Below are positions 1 through 6,396 of a stretch of 8,313 nucleotides of DNA, one piece after another. Origin of the DNA: CAYZXK01 sp964482395. Lineage in GTDB: Bacteria; Planctomycetota; Phycisphaerae; UBA1845; Fen-1342. The stretch spans positions 1 through 8,313 of the forward strand of contig CAYZXK010000155.1 in the NCBI GenBank assembly GCA_964482395.1. The letters run 5' to 3'. The position numbers and the translations under genes are program-made. Under the pieces are notes generated by a model. The model searched no databases. It was not told where the DNA came from and was given only the letters and a program-made list of their open reading frames with translations. Each line of letters starts with the position of its first letter. Position 1 is the first letter of the stretch.

Positions 1-35
1 TCCGCGGGCAGCGTTGCCGCCTGACTCCGGGCCAA

Positions 36-54
36 ACCAGCTTTTTCGGCTAGT
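36..54 (-). terminator. Weak hairpin after the TPR gene
   Basis: On the minus strand, ACTAGC and GCTGGT can pair (six pairs, one of them G-U) around the 7-base loop CGAAAAA, starting 19 bases after the TPR stop codon. Only two T residues follow directly, so this is at best a weak or factor-assisted terminator. It could be chance. Confidence 0.2.
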
Positions 55-72
55 CCGGGCAGGGCGGGGGAT

Positions 73-1062
73 CTAACCGTTCTCGTCCAGGGAGAGCGCC
101 GGCTTCTGATAGCGGGGGCGGTATTTTTCGAGCAGTTCCCGCAGTTTGGGCTGGTCGGGTTTGATCTCCAGGCTGCGGTGCCAGGCCTCGACCGCCTCAT
201 CGCGGAGGGTGACCTTCTCGGGGTGTTCGAGGTACTGGGTCATCAGGACGACGCCGTAGCCGGCATAGGCGGCCGCGTTGCGCGAGTCGAGCTCGATGGC
301 CCGCCGATAGCTTTCCGCAGCCGCGTCGTAAGCCTGCTCTCGCCAGAGGGTGTACCCCAGCCGCTCGTGGGCGACTGACAGGTTGGGATCCAACTGGAGG
401 GCCACTTTCAGCGTGCGGTGGGCGGTTTCCCAGCGCTCCTGGTTCAAATAGACGGTGGCTAGATTCACCAGGACGATGGGCTGTGCCGCGTCGCACTCCA
501 GCGATTCCTTGTACGCCTTGATCGCCTCGTAGTCCTTGCCCTGGGCTGCCAGAGCCGCACCCAGATTGCTGCGGGCGTAGGCGCTGCGGGGGTCGAGCTT
601 GATGGCCGCGCGATATTGCTCGATCGCCTGATCCAACTCTCCGTTCTGGTGGTAGCAGGTGGCCAGTCGGAACCGCAGCTCGAAGTTGCGGGGGTCCAGT
701 TCGCAGGCCATCAGGTAGGCTCGGATGGCCTGGGTCATTTTCTCCAGTAGCCGGTAGACTTCGCCCAGCTCCACAATCGACCGCAGACTGGCGGGGTCCA
801 ACCGCACTGCCTGCTGCAACGAGTCCGCCGCCAGCTCCAGCTCCCCCTTTTGCTTATAGGCCATCCCGAGCTTATAGTGGCCCTCGGCCCACTGAGGGTC
901 GAGTTGGACCGCCCGGCGGAACTCGGCCAGGGCCGCGTCCAGTTGCTGGGCTGAAAGGGCCTTCTCCCCCTGCTGAAGCCGGAATCGGGCCAGCTCGTGC
1001 CCAATCAGACAGCCCCCGCACAGCCCAAGCAGGCCGATCAAAGCAAAAGCCTGGCGAGCCAT
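73..1062 (-). CDS. Membrane-anchored TPR-repeat protein (8 TPR units)
   Basis: Encodes 329 residues if begun at the ATG at 1060-1062. Residues 5-22 are a hydrophobic stretch (ALIGLLGLCGGCLIG) after a basic start, so the protein is probably anchored in the inner membrane. A lipid anchor at Cys15 or Cys18 is possible, but the lipobox is poor. From about residue 27 to 307 it consists almost entirely of 34-residue TPR units, with units beginning near 60, 94, 128, 162, 196, 230 and 264. Most units end in a variant of LDP. The last unit carries an insert of about ten residues. TPR arrays mediate protein-protein contacts; no catalytic domain is visible, so the partner and pathway are unknown. An ATG at 1135-1137 in the same frame would add 25 residues, including the basic KRFRR stretch, and cannot be excluded. 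Neither start has a clear Shine-Dalgarno site. The gene lies 207 bp after the TPR/HEAT gene and probably has its own promoter. Confidence 0.85.
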   Translation of the reverse strand: MARQAFALIGLLGLCGGCLIGHELARFRLQQGEKALSAQQLDAALAEFRRAVQLDPQWAEGHYKLGMAYKQKGELELAADSLQQAVRLDPASLRSIVELGEVYRLLEKMTQAIRAYLMACELDPRNFELRFRLATCYHQNGELDQAIEQYRAAIKLDPRSAYARSNLGAALAAQGKDYEAIKAYKESLECDAAQPIVLVNLATVYLNQERWETAHRTLKVALQLDPNLSVAHERLGYTLWREQAYDAAAESYRRAIELDSRNAAAYAGYGVVLMTQYLEHPEKVTLRDEAVEAWHRSLEIKPDQPKLRELLEKYRPRYQKPALSLDENG

Positions 1063-1162
1063 ACGCCGAAATCGCTTAGCCGCAACCGACGGTCCGGTTA
1101 TCCACACCTGATTGGTTCCCCTGGCACATCCGGGCATAGACCGCGTCGAGCACGTGGGCAAT

Positions 1163-1192
1163 CTTTTACCCGTCGGCTCCCGAGAACGTCAA
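1163..1192 (-). promoter_or_regulatory. Putative sigma-70-type promoter of the TPR gene
   Basis: On the minus strand TTGACG (1187-1192) is followed after 18 bases by TAAAAG (1163-1168). These match the -35 consensus at five of six positions and the -10 at four of six. Transcription would start near 1156, upstream of both ATG candidates (1137 and 1062). This argues against the in-frame TTG at 1159-1161 as the start. Short motifs like this arise by chance, so support is modest. Confidence 0.35.
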
Positions 1193-1197
1193 CCTTA

Positions 1198-1212
1198 CGC
1201 CCCGGCGGGGCG
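1198..1212. terminator. Short GC hairpin between the TPR/HEAT and TPR genes
   Basis: CGCCCC and GGGGCG form a perfect six-pair stem with a three-base loop, 58 bases after the TPR/HEAT stop and just upstream of the putative -35 of the next gene. No T-run follows on the minus strand. It could mark the end of the upstream transcript, or it may be a by-product of high GC. The rest of the 1063-1269 spacer shows nothing else I can name. Confidence 0.2.
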
Positions 1213-1269
1213 GTCGGCTGCTGCCGGGCTTGATGACGATTATCGGGCGTTCCGCTCTGTAACTTCTGT

Positions 1270-2124
1270 TTATTTGGCCTGCTCGGCCCACTTGTCCAGG
1301 TAACTTTGGGCCATCGCTTGAACCAGCTCGTCCGGATCATCGCGCGCCAGACCCTCGGCCCGCGGGGCGAAGGTCGGTCCCTGTCGCGCCAGGACGCGGG
1401 TGGCCATCAGACGCACCAGCCAGTGCGAGTGCTCCAGACATCGCTCGACCGCGTCGGTCATGGGTCGGTCCAGTCCAACTTCCTCCAATGCCTCCAGCGT
1501 CCGGACCCGCAGTTCCCAGGAATCGCTGCCCAGCAGGTCCAGGAGGGCCGCACGCAGCCGGTCGATGGGAAGCGGCGTCACCGTGTAGTTCAGCCGCTTC
1601 ATCTGGCTGCGTTGCTGTTCCCCCAGCAACTCGGCCACGGTCGCGATGGCTCGGGCCCGGGCGGCGTCCGATTGCCCGGTCAGGGCGCTGAACAGGGCCG
1701 CCAACCCTTCGCGGCCGGTAGAGGCCGGCAGACGGTTGAAGTAGACCGGCTGGGCCAATTGCAGCCCGCCCAAACTGGGACGCCATTGCCCGTCCGGCCA
1801 CAACTCCGCGTCCACCATTGCCTGGATGGTCAGTCGCTGTAGGTGCTGGGGCGTCTGTCGGGAGACCCGCCGAAGCGGGCCGACGTCGATTGTGTGGCGA
1901 ACCCGGACCGTCTGGCCCGGATAGAGCACACGGACTCGATCCAGGCTGATCGTCATCAAGCCGGGGTAGTTGCGTTGCTGGTCGCCGTCCAGCGTGAAGG
2001 ACAGGAGAAACACCGGATTGACCATGGCGTCCGGTCCGAGCGTGATCGGGAACGGCCCGCGGTTGGTCAGCCAGAAGGTTGCCCACCAGGGTTGGCCCGG
2101 TCCCGGGCTGACGTCATCCGGGCC
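1270..2124 (-). CDS. C-terminal part of TPR/HEAT protein (frameshifted gene)
   Basis: The first in-frame ATG is at 2023-2025, giving 251 residues, but the frame stays open and protein-like well upstream, reading PGQPWWATFWLTNRGPFPIT and then LGPDA directly before that ATG. No ATG, GTG or TTG occurs in this frame between 2025 and about 2130, so this is very probably the continuation of the gene at 2067-3587 after a one-base loss, not a separate gene. The first 115 or so residues look like beta-rich, Ig-like sequence (alternating hydrophobics, LTNRGPFPI, LYPGQTVRVRHTI). The last 110 residues look helical and repetitive, resembling HEAT repeats (for example LRVRTLEALEEVGLD followed by LVRLMATRVLARQG). 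A scaffold role is inferred; no catalytic motif is seen. The stop codon is TAA. Confidence 0.7.
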   Translation of the reverse strand, partial: GPDDVSPGPGQPWWATFWLTNRGPFPITLGPDAMVNPVFLLSFTLDGDQQRNYPGLMTISLDRVRVLYPGQTVRVRHTIDVGPLRRVSRQTPQHLQRLTIQAMVDAELWPDGQWRPSLGGLQLAQPVYFNRLPASTGREGLAALFSALTGQSDAARARAIATVAELLGEQQRSQMKRLNYTVTPLPIDRLRAALLDLLGSDSWELRVRTLEALEEVGLDRPMTDAVERCLEHSHWLVRLMATRVLARQGPTFAPRAEGLARDDPDELVQAMAQSYLDKWAEQAK

Positions 2125-2130
2125 AGTCCG
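2067..2130 (-). other. Apparent frameshift joining two open frames
   Basis: The upstream frame ends ...RANPGGQPSG and TGA at 2067-2069, while the -1 frame over the same bases reads GPDDVSPGPGQPWWATFW and continues into the downstream open frame. One extra base near the CTGGCCCGG stretch (2118-2126, minus strand) would give FLAAGLGPDDVSPGPGQPWW and fuse the two. I see no X-XXY-YYZ slippery heptamer in the overlap, so programmed -1 frameshifting is unlikely. A sequencing or assembly deletion in GC-rich sequence, or a true mutation, fits better. Confidence 0.65.
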
Positions 2131-3587
2131 GCCGCCAGGAACCGGCCGGGCTCGGCCCGAAACTCCAGCACCCGTCGGTCGAATTCGGCCAGCACTTTGG
2201 TCAGTTCCACGTTGACTTCAGCGGGGTGGGTGGACGCAGCCGGTTGAGAAGCGGGCCCGACGCTCGGCAGCTCGCGCAACAGGTCGGCCGCGGGACCGAC
2301 ACCGGGCCTGGGGTTGAGATTGGCGATCACGTCTGCCGCGGCGGCCGCATCACCGGCTTCGGCGGTCAGCTTGGCCAGCATGTAGGCGGCGTAGGCATCC
2401 TCGGCCGCGATCGGAACCAGCGCCTCTTTGGCCGGTTCGGCCTGAAAATTCAGGGCCCGCGCCCAGCCGAGGACACGTCGTACAAACGGATCGGTCGGCA
2501 GTCGCTCGGCTGCCGCCTCGGCCAGCATCAGGGCTCGCTGCGGCTGGGGCTCCAGCGTGCAGTAGAACCATCCCGCCTGGGCGACCTCGTTGATCGGCGA
2601 CTCCTCCGGGACCCGCAATGCGGCAAACCGGGTCTTCAACTGGGCACGAACCGCTTCGGCTTCGCTGGTGCGTCCGGCCTGGATGAGCAGATAGTGGAGG
2701 AACATCCCGGCCTCCGCGCCCACTTGGAAATCGGTCACGGCCGCCCGGCGGGTTTGCTCGATCGCCTCCTCGACCAGGCCGCGAGCCAACTGGTTATGTG
2801 CCAGGTCCAGGCAGAAGCGGCCGGGGAGGACGGCCGTTTCTGCGGACCGGCCGGCCAAGCCGCGAGCATAGTCGTAGAAGCCGGCCGCCGCCTCCGACTG
2901 GCCGGACTGATCCAAAAGCAGTGCCACCTGCCATGCGGCGGCGAAATCCAGCGGCCGGGTCGCCAGCACTTGCAGGCTGGCCCGCAGCCGCTGGGACAGA
3001 GTGGCGTCCGGGCCCAGGGTTTGCAGGGCCAGTGCTGCGGCGTCGGGATTGGCCGGGTCCAGCTTCAGAGCCTCCTCGACCTCCCGTCGAGCTGCGGGCC
3101 AGTCCAGCCGTTCCAACGCCAGACGGCCCAACTCCAGATGGACCAGGGCCCGCATGGGGGCGGGGCGGGGCGCGGCCGCTACCGCTTCCAGCCACTCGGC
3201 CCGCTTCTCGACCGTCTGATGCGACCGCAGGCCGGCCGCCAACCACAGCCTGAACGCGGTCTGGTTGCTCGGATCGGCCTCGACCAGGCCGACCAGCATC
3301 CGGTCGGCTTCACTCTGATCGCCGGCGAGCATCGCCAGCTCGTACAAGAATGTGTAGGCATCGGCCTGGGCGGGTTCGAGCCGGATGGCTGCGTGCAGAA
3401 GGGTCCGGATGTGTTGGACGTCGGCGGCAGTCTGTTTGCCGCGCTGCGTCAGCCCATGGTGCCGGGCCGAATCTACCAGCATTTGCGGTATCGTCCGCGG
3501 CTGATCCGAAGCCCCGGCCAGCGCGGCGCAGGTGACCAAACTCAGGCCGCAGAGCGTGACGGAATGTCGGAGTGGCAAGCGCAGCAC
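2067..3587 (-). CDS. Exported TPR-repeat protein, N-terminal part of frameshifted TPR/HEAT gene
   Basis: 506 residues from a GTG at 3585-3587, chosen because GGGAG sits six bases upstream and the product then begins with a compact signal peptide: basic MLRLPLRHS, a hydrophobic core, and a possible cleavage after ALAGA (about residue 26). The mature part is alpha-helical and alanine-rich with degenerate TPR units, such as HLELGRLALERLDWPAARRE followed by VEEALKLDPANPD. A linker rich in P, A and S (GPASQPAASTHPAEV) leads to FDRRVLEFRAEPGRFLAAGL, where the frame seems to break. The predicted location is the periplasm or outside the inner membrane. Intact, the gene would code for about 770 residues from this start: TPR array, beta domain, HEAT-like tail. 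It begins 103 bp after the exoribonuclease stop. In-frame GTGs at 3644 and 3653 are less likely starts. Function unknown. Confidence 0.75.
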   Translation of the reverse strand: MLRLPLRHSVTLCGLSLVTCAALAGASDQPRTIPQMLVDSARHHGLTQRGKQTAADVQHIRTLLHAAIRLEPAQADAYTFLYELAMLAGDQSEADRMLVGLVEADPSNQTAFRLWLAAGLRSHQTVEKRAEWLEAVAAAPRPAPMRALVHLELGRLALERLDWPAARREVEEALKLDPANPDAAALALQTLGPDATLSQRLRASLQVLATRPLDFAAAWQVALLLDQSGQSEAAAGFYDYARGLAGRSAETAVLPGRFCLDLAHNQLARGLVEEAIEQTRRAAVTDFQVGAEAGMFLHYLLIQAGRTSEAEAVRAQLKTRFAALRVPEESPINEVAQAGWFYCTLEPQPQRALMLAEAAAERLPTDPFVRRVLGWARALNFQAEPAKEALVPIAAEDAYAAYMLAKLTAEAGDAAAAADVIANLNPRPGVGPAADLLRELPSVGPASQPAASTHPAEVNVELTKVLAEFDRRVLEFRAEPGRFLAAGLARMTSARDRANPGGQPSG

Positions 3588-3598
3588 AGGCGGCTCCC
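3585..3598 (-). promoter_or_regulatory. Ribosome binding site deciding a GTG start
   Basis: On the minus strand CGGGAG is followed by CCGCCT and then GTG at 3587. The six-base spacing, and a signal peptide that begins right there, favour this start over the two GTGs 57 and 66 bases further upstream. Confidence 0.5.
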
Positions 3599-3616
3599 GG
3601 ACTCTATCGGGTTCGC

Positions 3617-3644
3617 ATGATATCCGGCCCGACCGAATTTTCAC
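3617..3644 (-). promoter_or_regulatory. Putative promoter of the TPR/HEAT gene
   Basis: TATCAT (3617-3622, five of six -10 consensus positions) lies 16 bases downstream of GTGAAA (3639-3644, four of six -35 positions) on the minus strand. Transcription would begin about 23 bases before the GTG at 3587. It may be an internal promoter of a longer operon. The evidence is sequence resemblance only. Confidence 0.3.
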
Positions 3645-3690
3645 CGGGGGCACAAAGAACCGGCCACGGCTGGACGTAGCCGGGGGTGGG

Positions 3691-4710
3691 CTAGTCGGTC
3701 TGGGGGCCGGGGCGCCGGCCGCTGATTACGTTCGGCTTGAAGACCCGCGATTCGAGAGCCTTGAGGTACCCGGTCCAGTCGCTGGCGGGGTCGGTGTCGG
3801 CCGCGATCGCTTCCCGCACCATGGCCAGCTTGGCGTCCAGATTGTCCAGGTAGTGCACCATTATCGCTTCGCCGGTGGCCGGTAGACGCGGGCTGCCGAA
3901 TTCGTACTTGCCGTGGTGCGAAAGGATGATGTGCTTGAGAGCCATTTCGACCTCAGCCGGGAAGGGCTGACCGCTCTCCTGCTCGATCTGGCGACACTTG
4001 TCGTGCACCCACAGGACGCACTGGACGATGTGGCCGATCAGTTGCCCCTCGTTGGTGTACTCGAAGTTGGTCTGATATCGCAGCTCCCGCACCTTCCCGA
4101 CATCGTGGAGGAAGATGCCCGCCAGAACCAGGTCCGGGCTGATCTGGGGATAGAGCGGACAGACCACCCGGGCCAGCCGCAGCAGATTGCGGGTATGTTC
4201 GACCAGGCCGCCCACGTAGGCGTGATGCAACTGGACCGCGGCCGGGGCCCGCTTGAAATCGGCCACGAACTGCGGGTCGTTGACGAACTTGCCCACCAGA
4301 TTCAAAAGCTCGCGGTGCCGGATGCCGCGCAGCAGCTCCTTGACCTCCTCCCACAGCGTGTCCACGTCCTGGCTGGTAGCCGGCAGGAAGTCGGCCGGGT
4401 CGTAGCTTCCCGGCTCCACCTGACGTACCGCGTCAATGATGAATTGCCGGCTACCCTTGTAGTTTTCCACTCGCCCCCGGAAGTGCAGCAGCCCACCCTC
4501 GGGAATGGAATCATACAGCTCCTGCGAGGCCTGCCAGAGCCGGGCCGTCATCTGGCCGGTGGCATCGGCAATCACCGCGTGTATATAGAGGCTTCCGTTG
4601 CTGGTGGTGCGCAGGTCCTTGGCGGCCAGCCGGTAAACCTGGTCCTCCACCCGCTCGCCAGCCTGCAACTGGGCGATCGGACGCCGGCGAACACCCTGAC
4701 CCGAGCTCAT
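3691..4710 (-). CDS. YhaM-like 3'-5' exoribonuclease (OB-fold plus HD domain)
   Basis: 339 residues from the ATG at 4708-4710. Residues about 20-100 form an OB-fold nucleic-acid-binding domain (YIHAVIADATGQMTARLW, then LLHFRGRVENYKGSRQFII). Residues about 160-300 form an HD-type metal-dependent phosphohydrolase domain: VEHT with His172, LHDVGK with His202-Asp203, SHHGKYEFGSP with His265-His266, and the acidic HYLDNLDAK near 286-294. This order and length match the YhaM family of 3'-5' exoribonucleases, which trim RNA (and in some species single-stranded DNA) in the cytoplasm; assignment is by domain pattern, so the substrate is inferred. All expected metal ligands are present. The start overlaps the upstream stop as ATGA, and AGGGCGG lies six bases before the ATG, indicating translational coupling with the 143-residue protein. 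An in-frame upstream extension of 17 residues overlaps that gene and is unlikely. Confidence 0.88.
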   Translation of the reverse strand: MSSGQGVRRRPIAQLQAGERVEDQVYRLAAKDLRTTSNGSLYIHAVIADATGQMTARLWQASQELYDSIPEGGLLHFRGRVENYKGSRQFIIDAVRQVEPGSYDPADFLPATSQDVDTLWEEVKELLRGIRHRELLNLVGKFVNDPQFVADFKRAPAAVQLHHAYVGGLVEHTRNLLRLARVVCPLYPQISPDLVLAGIFLHDVGKVRELRYQTNFEYTNEGQLIGHIVQCVLWVHDKCRQIEQESGQPFPAEVEMALKHIILSHHGKYEFGSPRLPATGEAIMVHYLDNLDAKLAMVREAIAADTDPASDWTGYLKALESRVFKPNVISGRRPGPQTD

Positions 4711-5138
4711 GGTTGACCGCCCTGGCTGGCCTGGCCGCGACCCCGAAGCTGAGCAGTCCACTCGTAAGCGTCGGGCGTGATGAACACCGTGTGGGGTCCG
4801 AACAGGTCCTGTCGCATCACCATTCCCAGCGGCGTCGTGTAATACGAATGGATGGCCGCGGCCAGCTCGCGGACGGCTGCCGCTCTGGGTTTGCCCGCCT
4901 GTTCGATGGAACGCAGGTTGGCGGACAAGCCCTCCACCGACCCCCCGTAGCGATACACGATCTCGGAGATCAGGATCTGATGAGCCGAGCGTTGCACCAG
5001 GGCCCAGTCGGCGTGCCGGTCGGCATGGAAGACCACCTGGTGCAGCCGCTCGATTTCGGCCTGGATGGCCTGGAGGTCCGGGCGCGACCTGATCGCGGCG
5101 CTCAGGGCTTCCAGTTGCTCATGGGCCAGCGGCGGCAA
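4707..5138 (-). CDS. Conserved-looking protein of unknown function, TTG start
   Basis: 143 residues; I do not recognise the family. The start is TTG at 5136-5138: an in-frame TGA lies only a few bases upstream, the strong Shine-Dalgarno AGGAAGGTG sits five or so bases before it, and there is no ATG or GTG near the N-terminus. The first 100 residues look helical (EQLEALSAAIRSRPDLQAIQ, then heptad-like EIERLHQVV), with a central ILISEIVYRYGGSVEGLSAN. The C-terminal third, SYYTTPLGMVMRQDLFGPHT and then VFITPDAYEW, looks more mixed alpha/beta. There is no signal peptide or membrane segment, so it is probably cytoplasmic. The tail is rich in G, Q and R. The ATGA overlap with the exoribonuclease suggests co-translation and perhaps a shared role in nucleic-acid metabolism, but that is only guilt by association. 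Confidence 0.75.
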   Translation of the reverse strand: MPPLAHEQLEALSAAIRSRPDLQAIQAEIERLHQVVFHADRHADWALVQRSAHQILISEIVYRYGGSVEGLSANLRSIEQAGKPRAAAVRELAAAIHSYYTTPLGMVMRQDLFGPHTVFITPDAYEWTAQLRGRGQASQGGQP

Positions 5139-5153
5139 AGCTCACCTTCCTGC
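5136..5153 (-). promoter_or_regulatory. Strong ribosome binding site before a TTG start
   Basis: Minus-strand GGCAGGAAGGTGAGCT precedes TTG at 5138. The purine run is the best Shine-Dalgarno match in the window and compensates for the rare start codon. It lies within the 74-bp gap after the lipoprotein stop, in keeping with an operon. Confidence 0.55.
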
Positions 5154-5212
5154 CGCCCGGCGATCAGCACCCGGCTCCAGGTGGCCTGGTCGCGGGCCGT
5201 AAGAACGTTCGG

Positions 5213-6163
5213 TCACTCTTTGGGGGGCCTGCGCAGGGCACCCTTGGAACTCCGTCCCGCCGGCTTGGTTTCCGGGGTCGGGACGCCGGCCTGTTTATCG
5301 CCGGCCTCAGCAGCCTCGGGTTCCAGGCTGGGAAGCTCGAGCTGTTGCCCCTGAGACATCTGCATCAATGCGGCCATCAGGCCCTGCGGGTCAATGGTCT
5401 TGGAGCGGTCGACGTAGTCGATCACATTATCCAGCATCTGTTGAAGCTGCCGGTGGAACGCCAAAACCTGCTCCACGTCCGCCTCATCCAGCGGGGCAGG
5501 GAGCTGGAACTTCCACTGATCGCCCTGCAAGCTCAGCCGTATGCTCGGCTCGGCCGCGGCCGGCCCCAGGAGCATCACCGCCAGATTCGGCTCCACCACC
5601 GCGTTCTGACCGTCCTCCAGCACGTCCCACTTGAGGCCGACCCCCATCGTCTCCTGTATCGCTGCCACCAGGGACTGCGGTGGAATCCCCTCGGGCTTGA
5701 ACTTCTCGAGCACGAAGCGTTGCAGCGTTTCCAGTCGCTCGAAAGTATGCCCCAGGACCTCGAGTGGTTCGGTCTCGGTCAGCGGGGCCACCTGCTCCGG
5801 GTTGAAGCAGGCAAGTGCCTGCTCAACGTTCCCGGCCTCGAGGGCTTTGATCAGCCGGTTGATGGCCGCCTTGATCTGGTTGTCGACATCGCCGCCGGTC
5901 TTGGCTGCGGCCTTCTCCGGCTTGGGCACAGTCGCCTCGGTCGGCGTCTTGCTGGGCAGGTAGGACACGGGGTCTTGCAGAATGCCGGGGTCGAAGCTGT
6001 GGGCGACAAGCGGGGCGCCCTCCTTCGACTGGCCCAGACTCTGGTTCTGACGGGTCGGCCAGTCCTGTGAGGGCCCGCAACCGCATACCAGCCAGCTCGT
6101 GCAGCAGCCAAGGGCTATGGCCGCCCCTAGCGTAGTTCTTGCGGTGATCCACAGTCTGAACAT
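5213..6163 (-). CDS. Putative lipoprotein of unknown function
   Basis: 316 residues from the ATG at 6161-6163, which has AAGGA eight bases upstream; the ATG at 6170-6172 would add three residues. The N-terminus is MFRLWITART followed by a hydrophobic segment ending LVCGCG, a reasonable lipobox with Cys29 as the lipidated residue. A low-complexity linker (about 31-90) follows. Residues about 93-225 may be a small alpha/beta domain: IKAAINRLIKALEAGNVEQA then LACFNPEQV resembles the opening helices of NTF2-like folds that recur in bacterial lipoproteins, and LSLQGDQWKFQLPAP resembles a terminal strand. A helical segment (228-275) and a charged P/E/K-rich tail close the protein. The fold is inferred, and no enzymatic motif is visible. 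It is probably the first gene of the minus-strand operon, with 74 bp to the next gene. Confidence 0.75.
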   Translation of the reverse strand: MFRLWITARTTLGAAIALGCCTSWLVCGCGPSQDWPTRQNQSLGQSKEGAPLVAHSFDPGILQDPVSYLPSKTPTEATVPKPEKAAAKTGGDVDNQIKAAINRLIKALEAGNVEQALACFNPEQVAPLTETEPLEVLGHTFERLETLQRFVLEKFKPEGIPPQSLVAAIQETMGVGLKWDVLEDGQNAVVEPNLAVMLLGPAAAEPSIRLSLQGDQWKFQLPAPLDEADVEQVLAFHRQLQQMLDNVIDYVDRSKTIDPQGLMAALMQMSQGQQLELPSLEPEAAEAGDKQAGVPTPETKPAGRSSKGALRRPPKE

Positions 6164-6265
6164 GGTTTGCATCCTTGGCTCGCCCTTGAGCGCCTCCCTT
6201 CCCACACCCCCAGCCGGGGCGGCCACCCAGCCGCCCGGCCCGCAACGGCTGCCACTCATACTAAG

Positions 6266-6294
6266 ACCGTAGCTCGCAGATAACTCCGCGTCAA
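6266..6294 (-). promoter_or_regulatory. Putative promoter of the lipoprotein operon
   Basis: TTGACG (6289-6294) and TACGGT (6266-6271) are separated by 17 bases on the minus strand. The -35 matches five of six positions, the -10 only three. It would give a leader of about 95 bases before the ATG at 6163. The 6164-6396 spacer holds nothing else I can name. Confidence 0.3.
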
Positions 6295-6396
6295 CCGCGG
6301 CAGTCCGACTGGGGTAGGCCCGGCGGCTCGGTCCGTTCATCCGCGGCGTAAGGGCAGGGGGGTCTGACCAAATGCGGCCCGAAGCGGTGCAGGCCG

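Noticed and set aside
1060..1161. Longer TPR protein starting from the TTG at 1159-1161
   Set aside because: That codon lies just downstream of the candidate -10 box, has no ribosome binding site, and two ATG codons follow in frame.
2067..2130. Programmed -1 ribosomal frameshifting as the explanation of the split gene
   Set aside because: No slippery heptamer of the X-XXY-YYZ form is present in the overlap; a lost base is simpler.
2226..3620. Long plus-strand open frame (464 codons) opposite the TPR/HEAT gene
   Set aside because: It is Q/R/G-rich with no recognisable domain, and mirrors a well-formed minus-strand protein with a signal peptide. Long antisense frames are expected at this GC content.
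3588..3653. GTG starts at 3653 or 3644 for the TPR/HEAT gene
   Set aside because: They would place a polar 20-residue stretch before the signal peptide and lie at or upstream of the candidate promoter; the GTG at 3587 has a Shine-Dalgarno at ideal spacing.
3913..4716. Plus-strand open frame of 267 codons opposite the exoribonuclease
   Set aside because: The minus strand encodes a complete OB-fold/HD protein with all metal ligands; the antisense product has no coherent features.
5203..5210. Palindrome GAACGTTC in the gap before the 143-residue gene
   Set aside because: A single 8-base palindrome is expected by chance and no second copy was noticed.
5345..6070. Plus-strand open frame of 241 codons opposite the lipoprotein
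   Set aside because: Low-complexity H/L/R/Q-rich product and no start signal; a shadow of the minus-strand gene.
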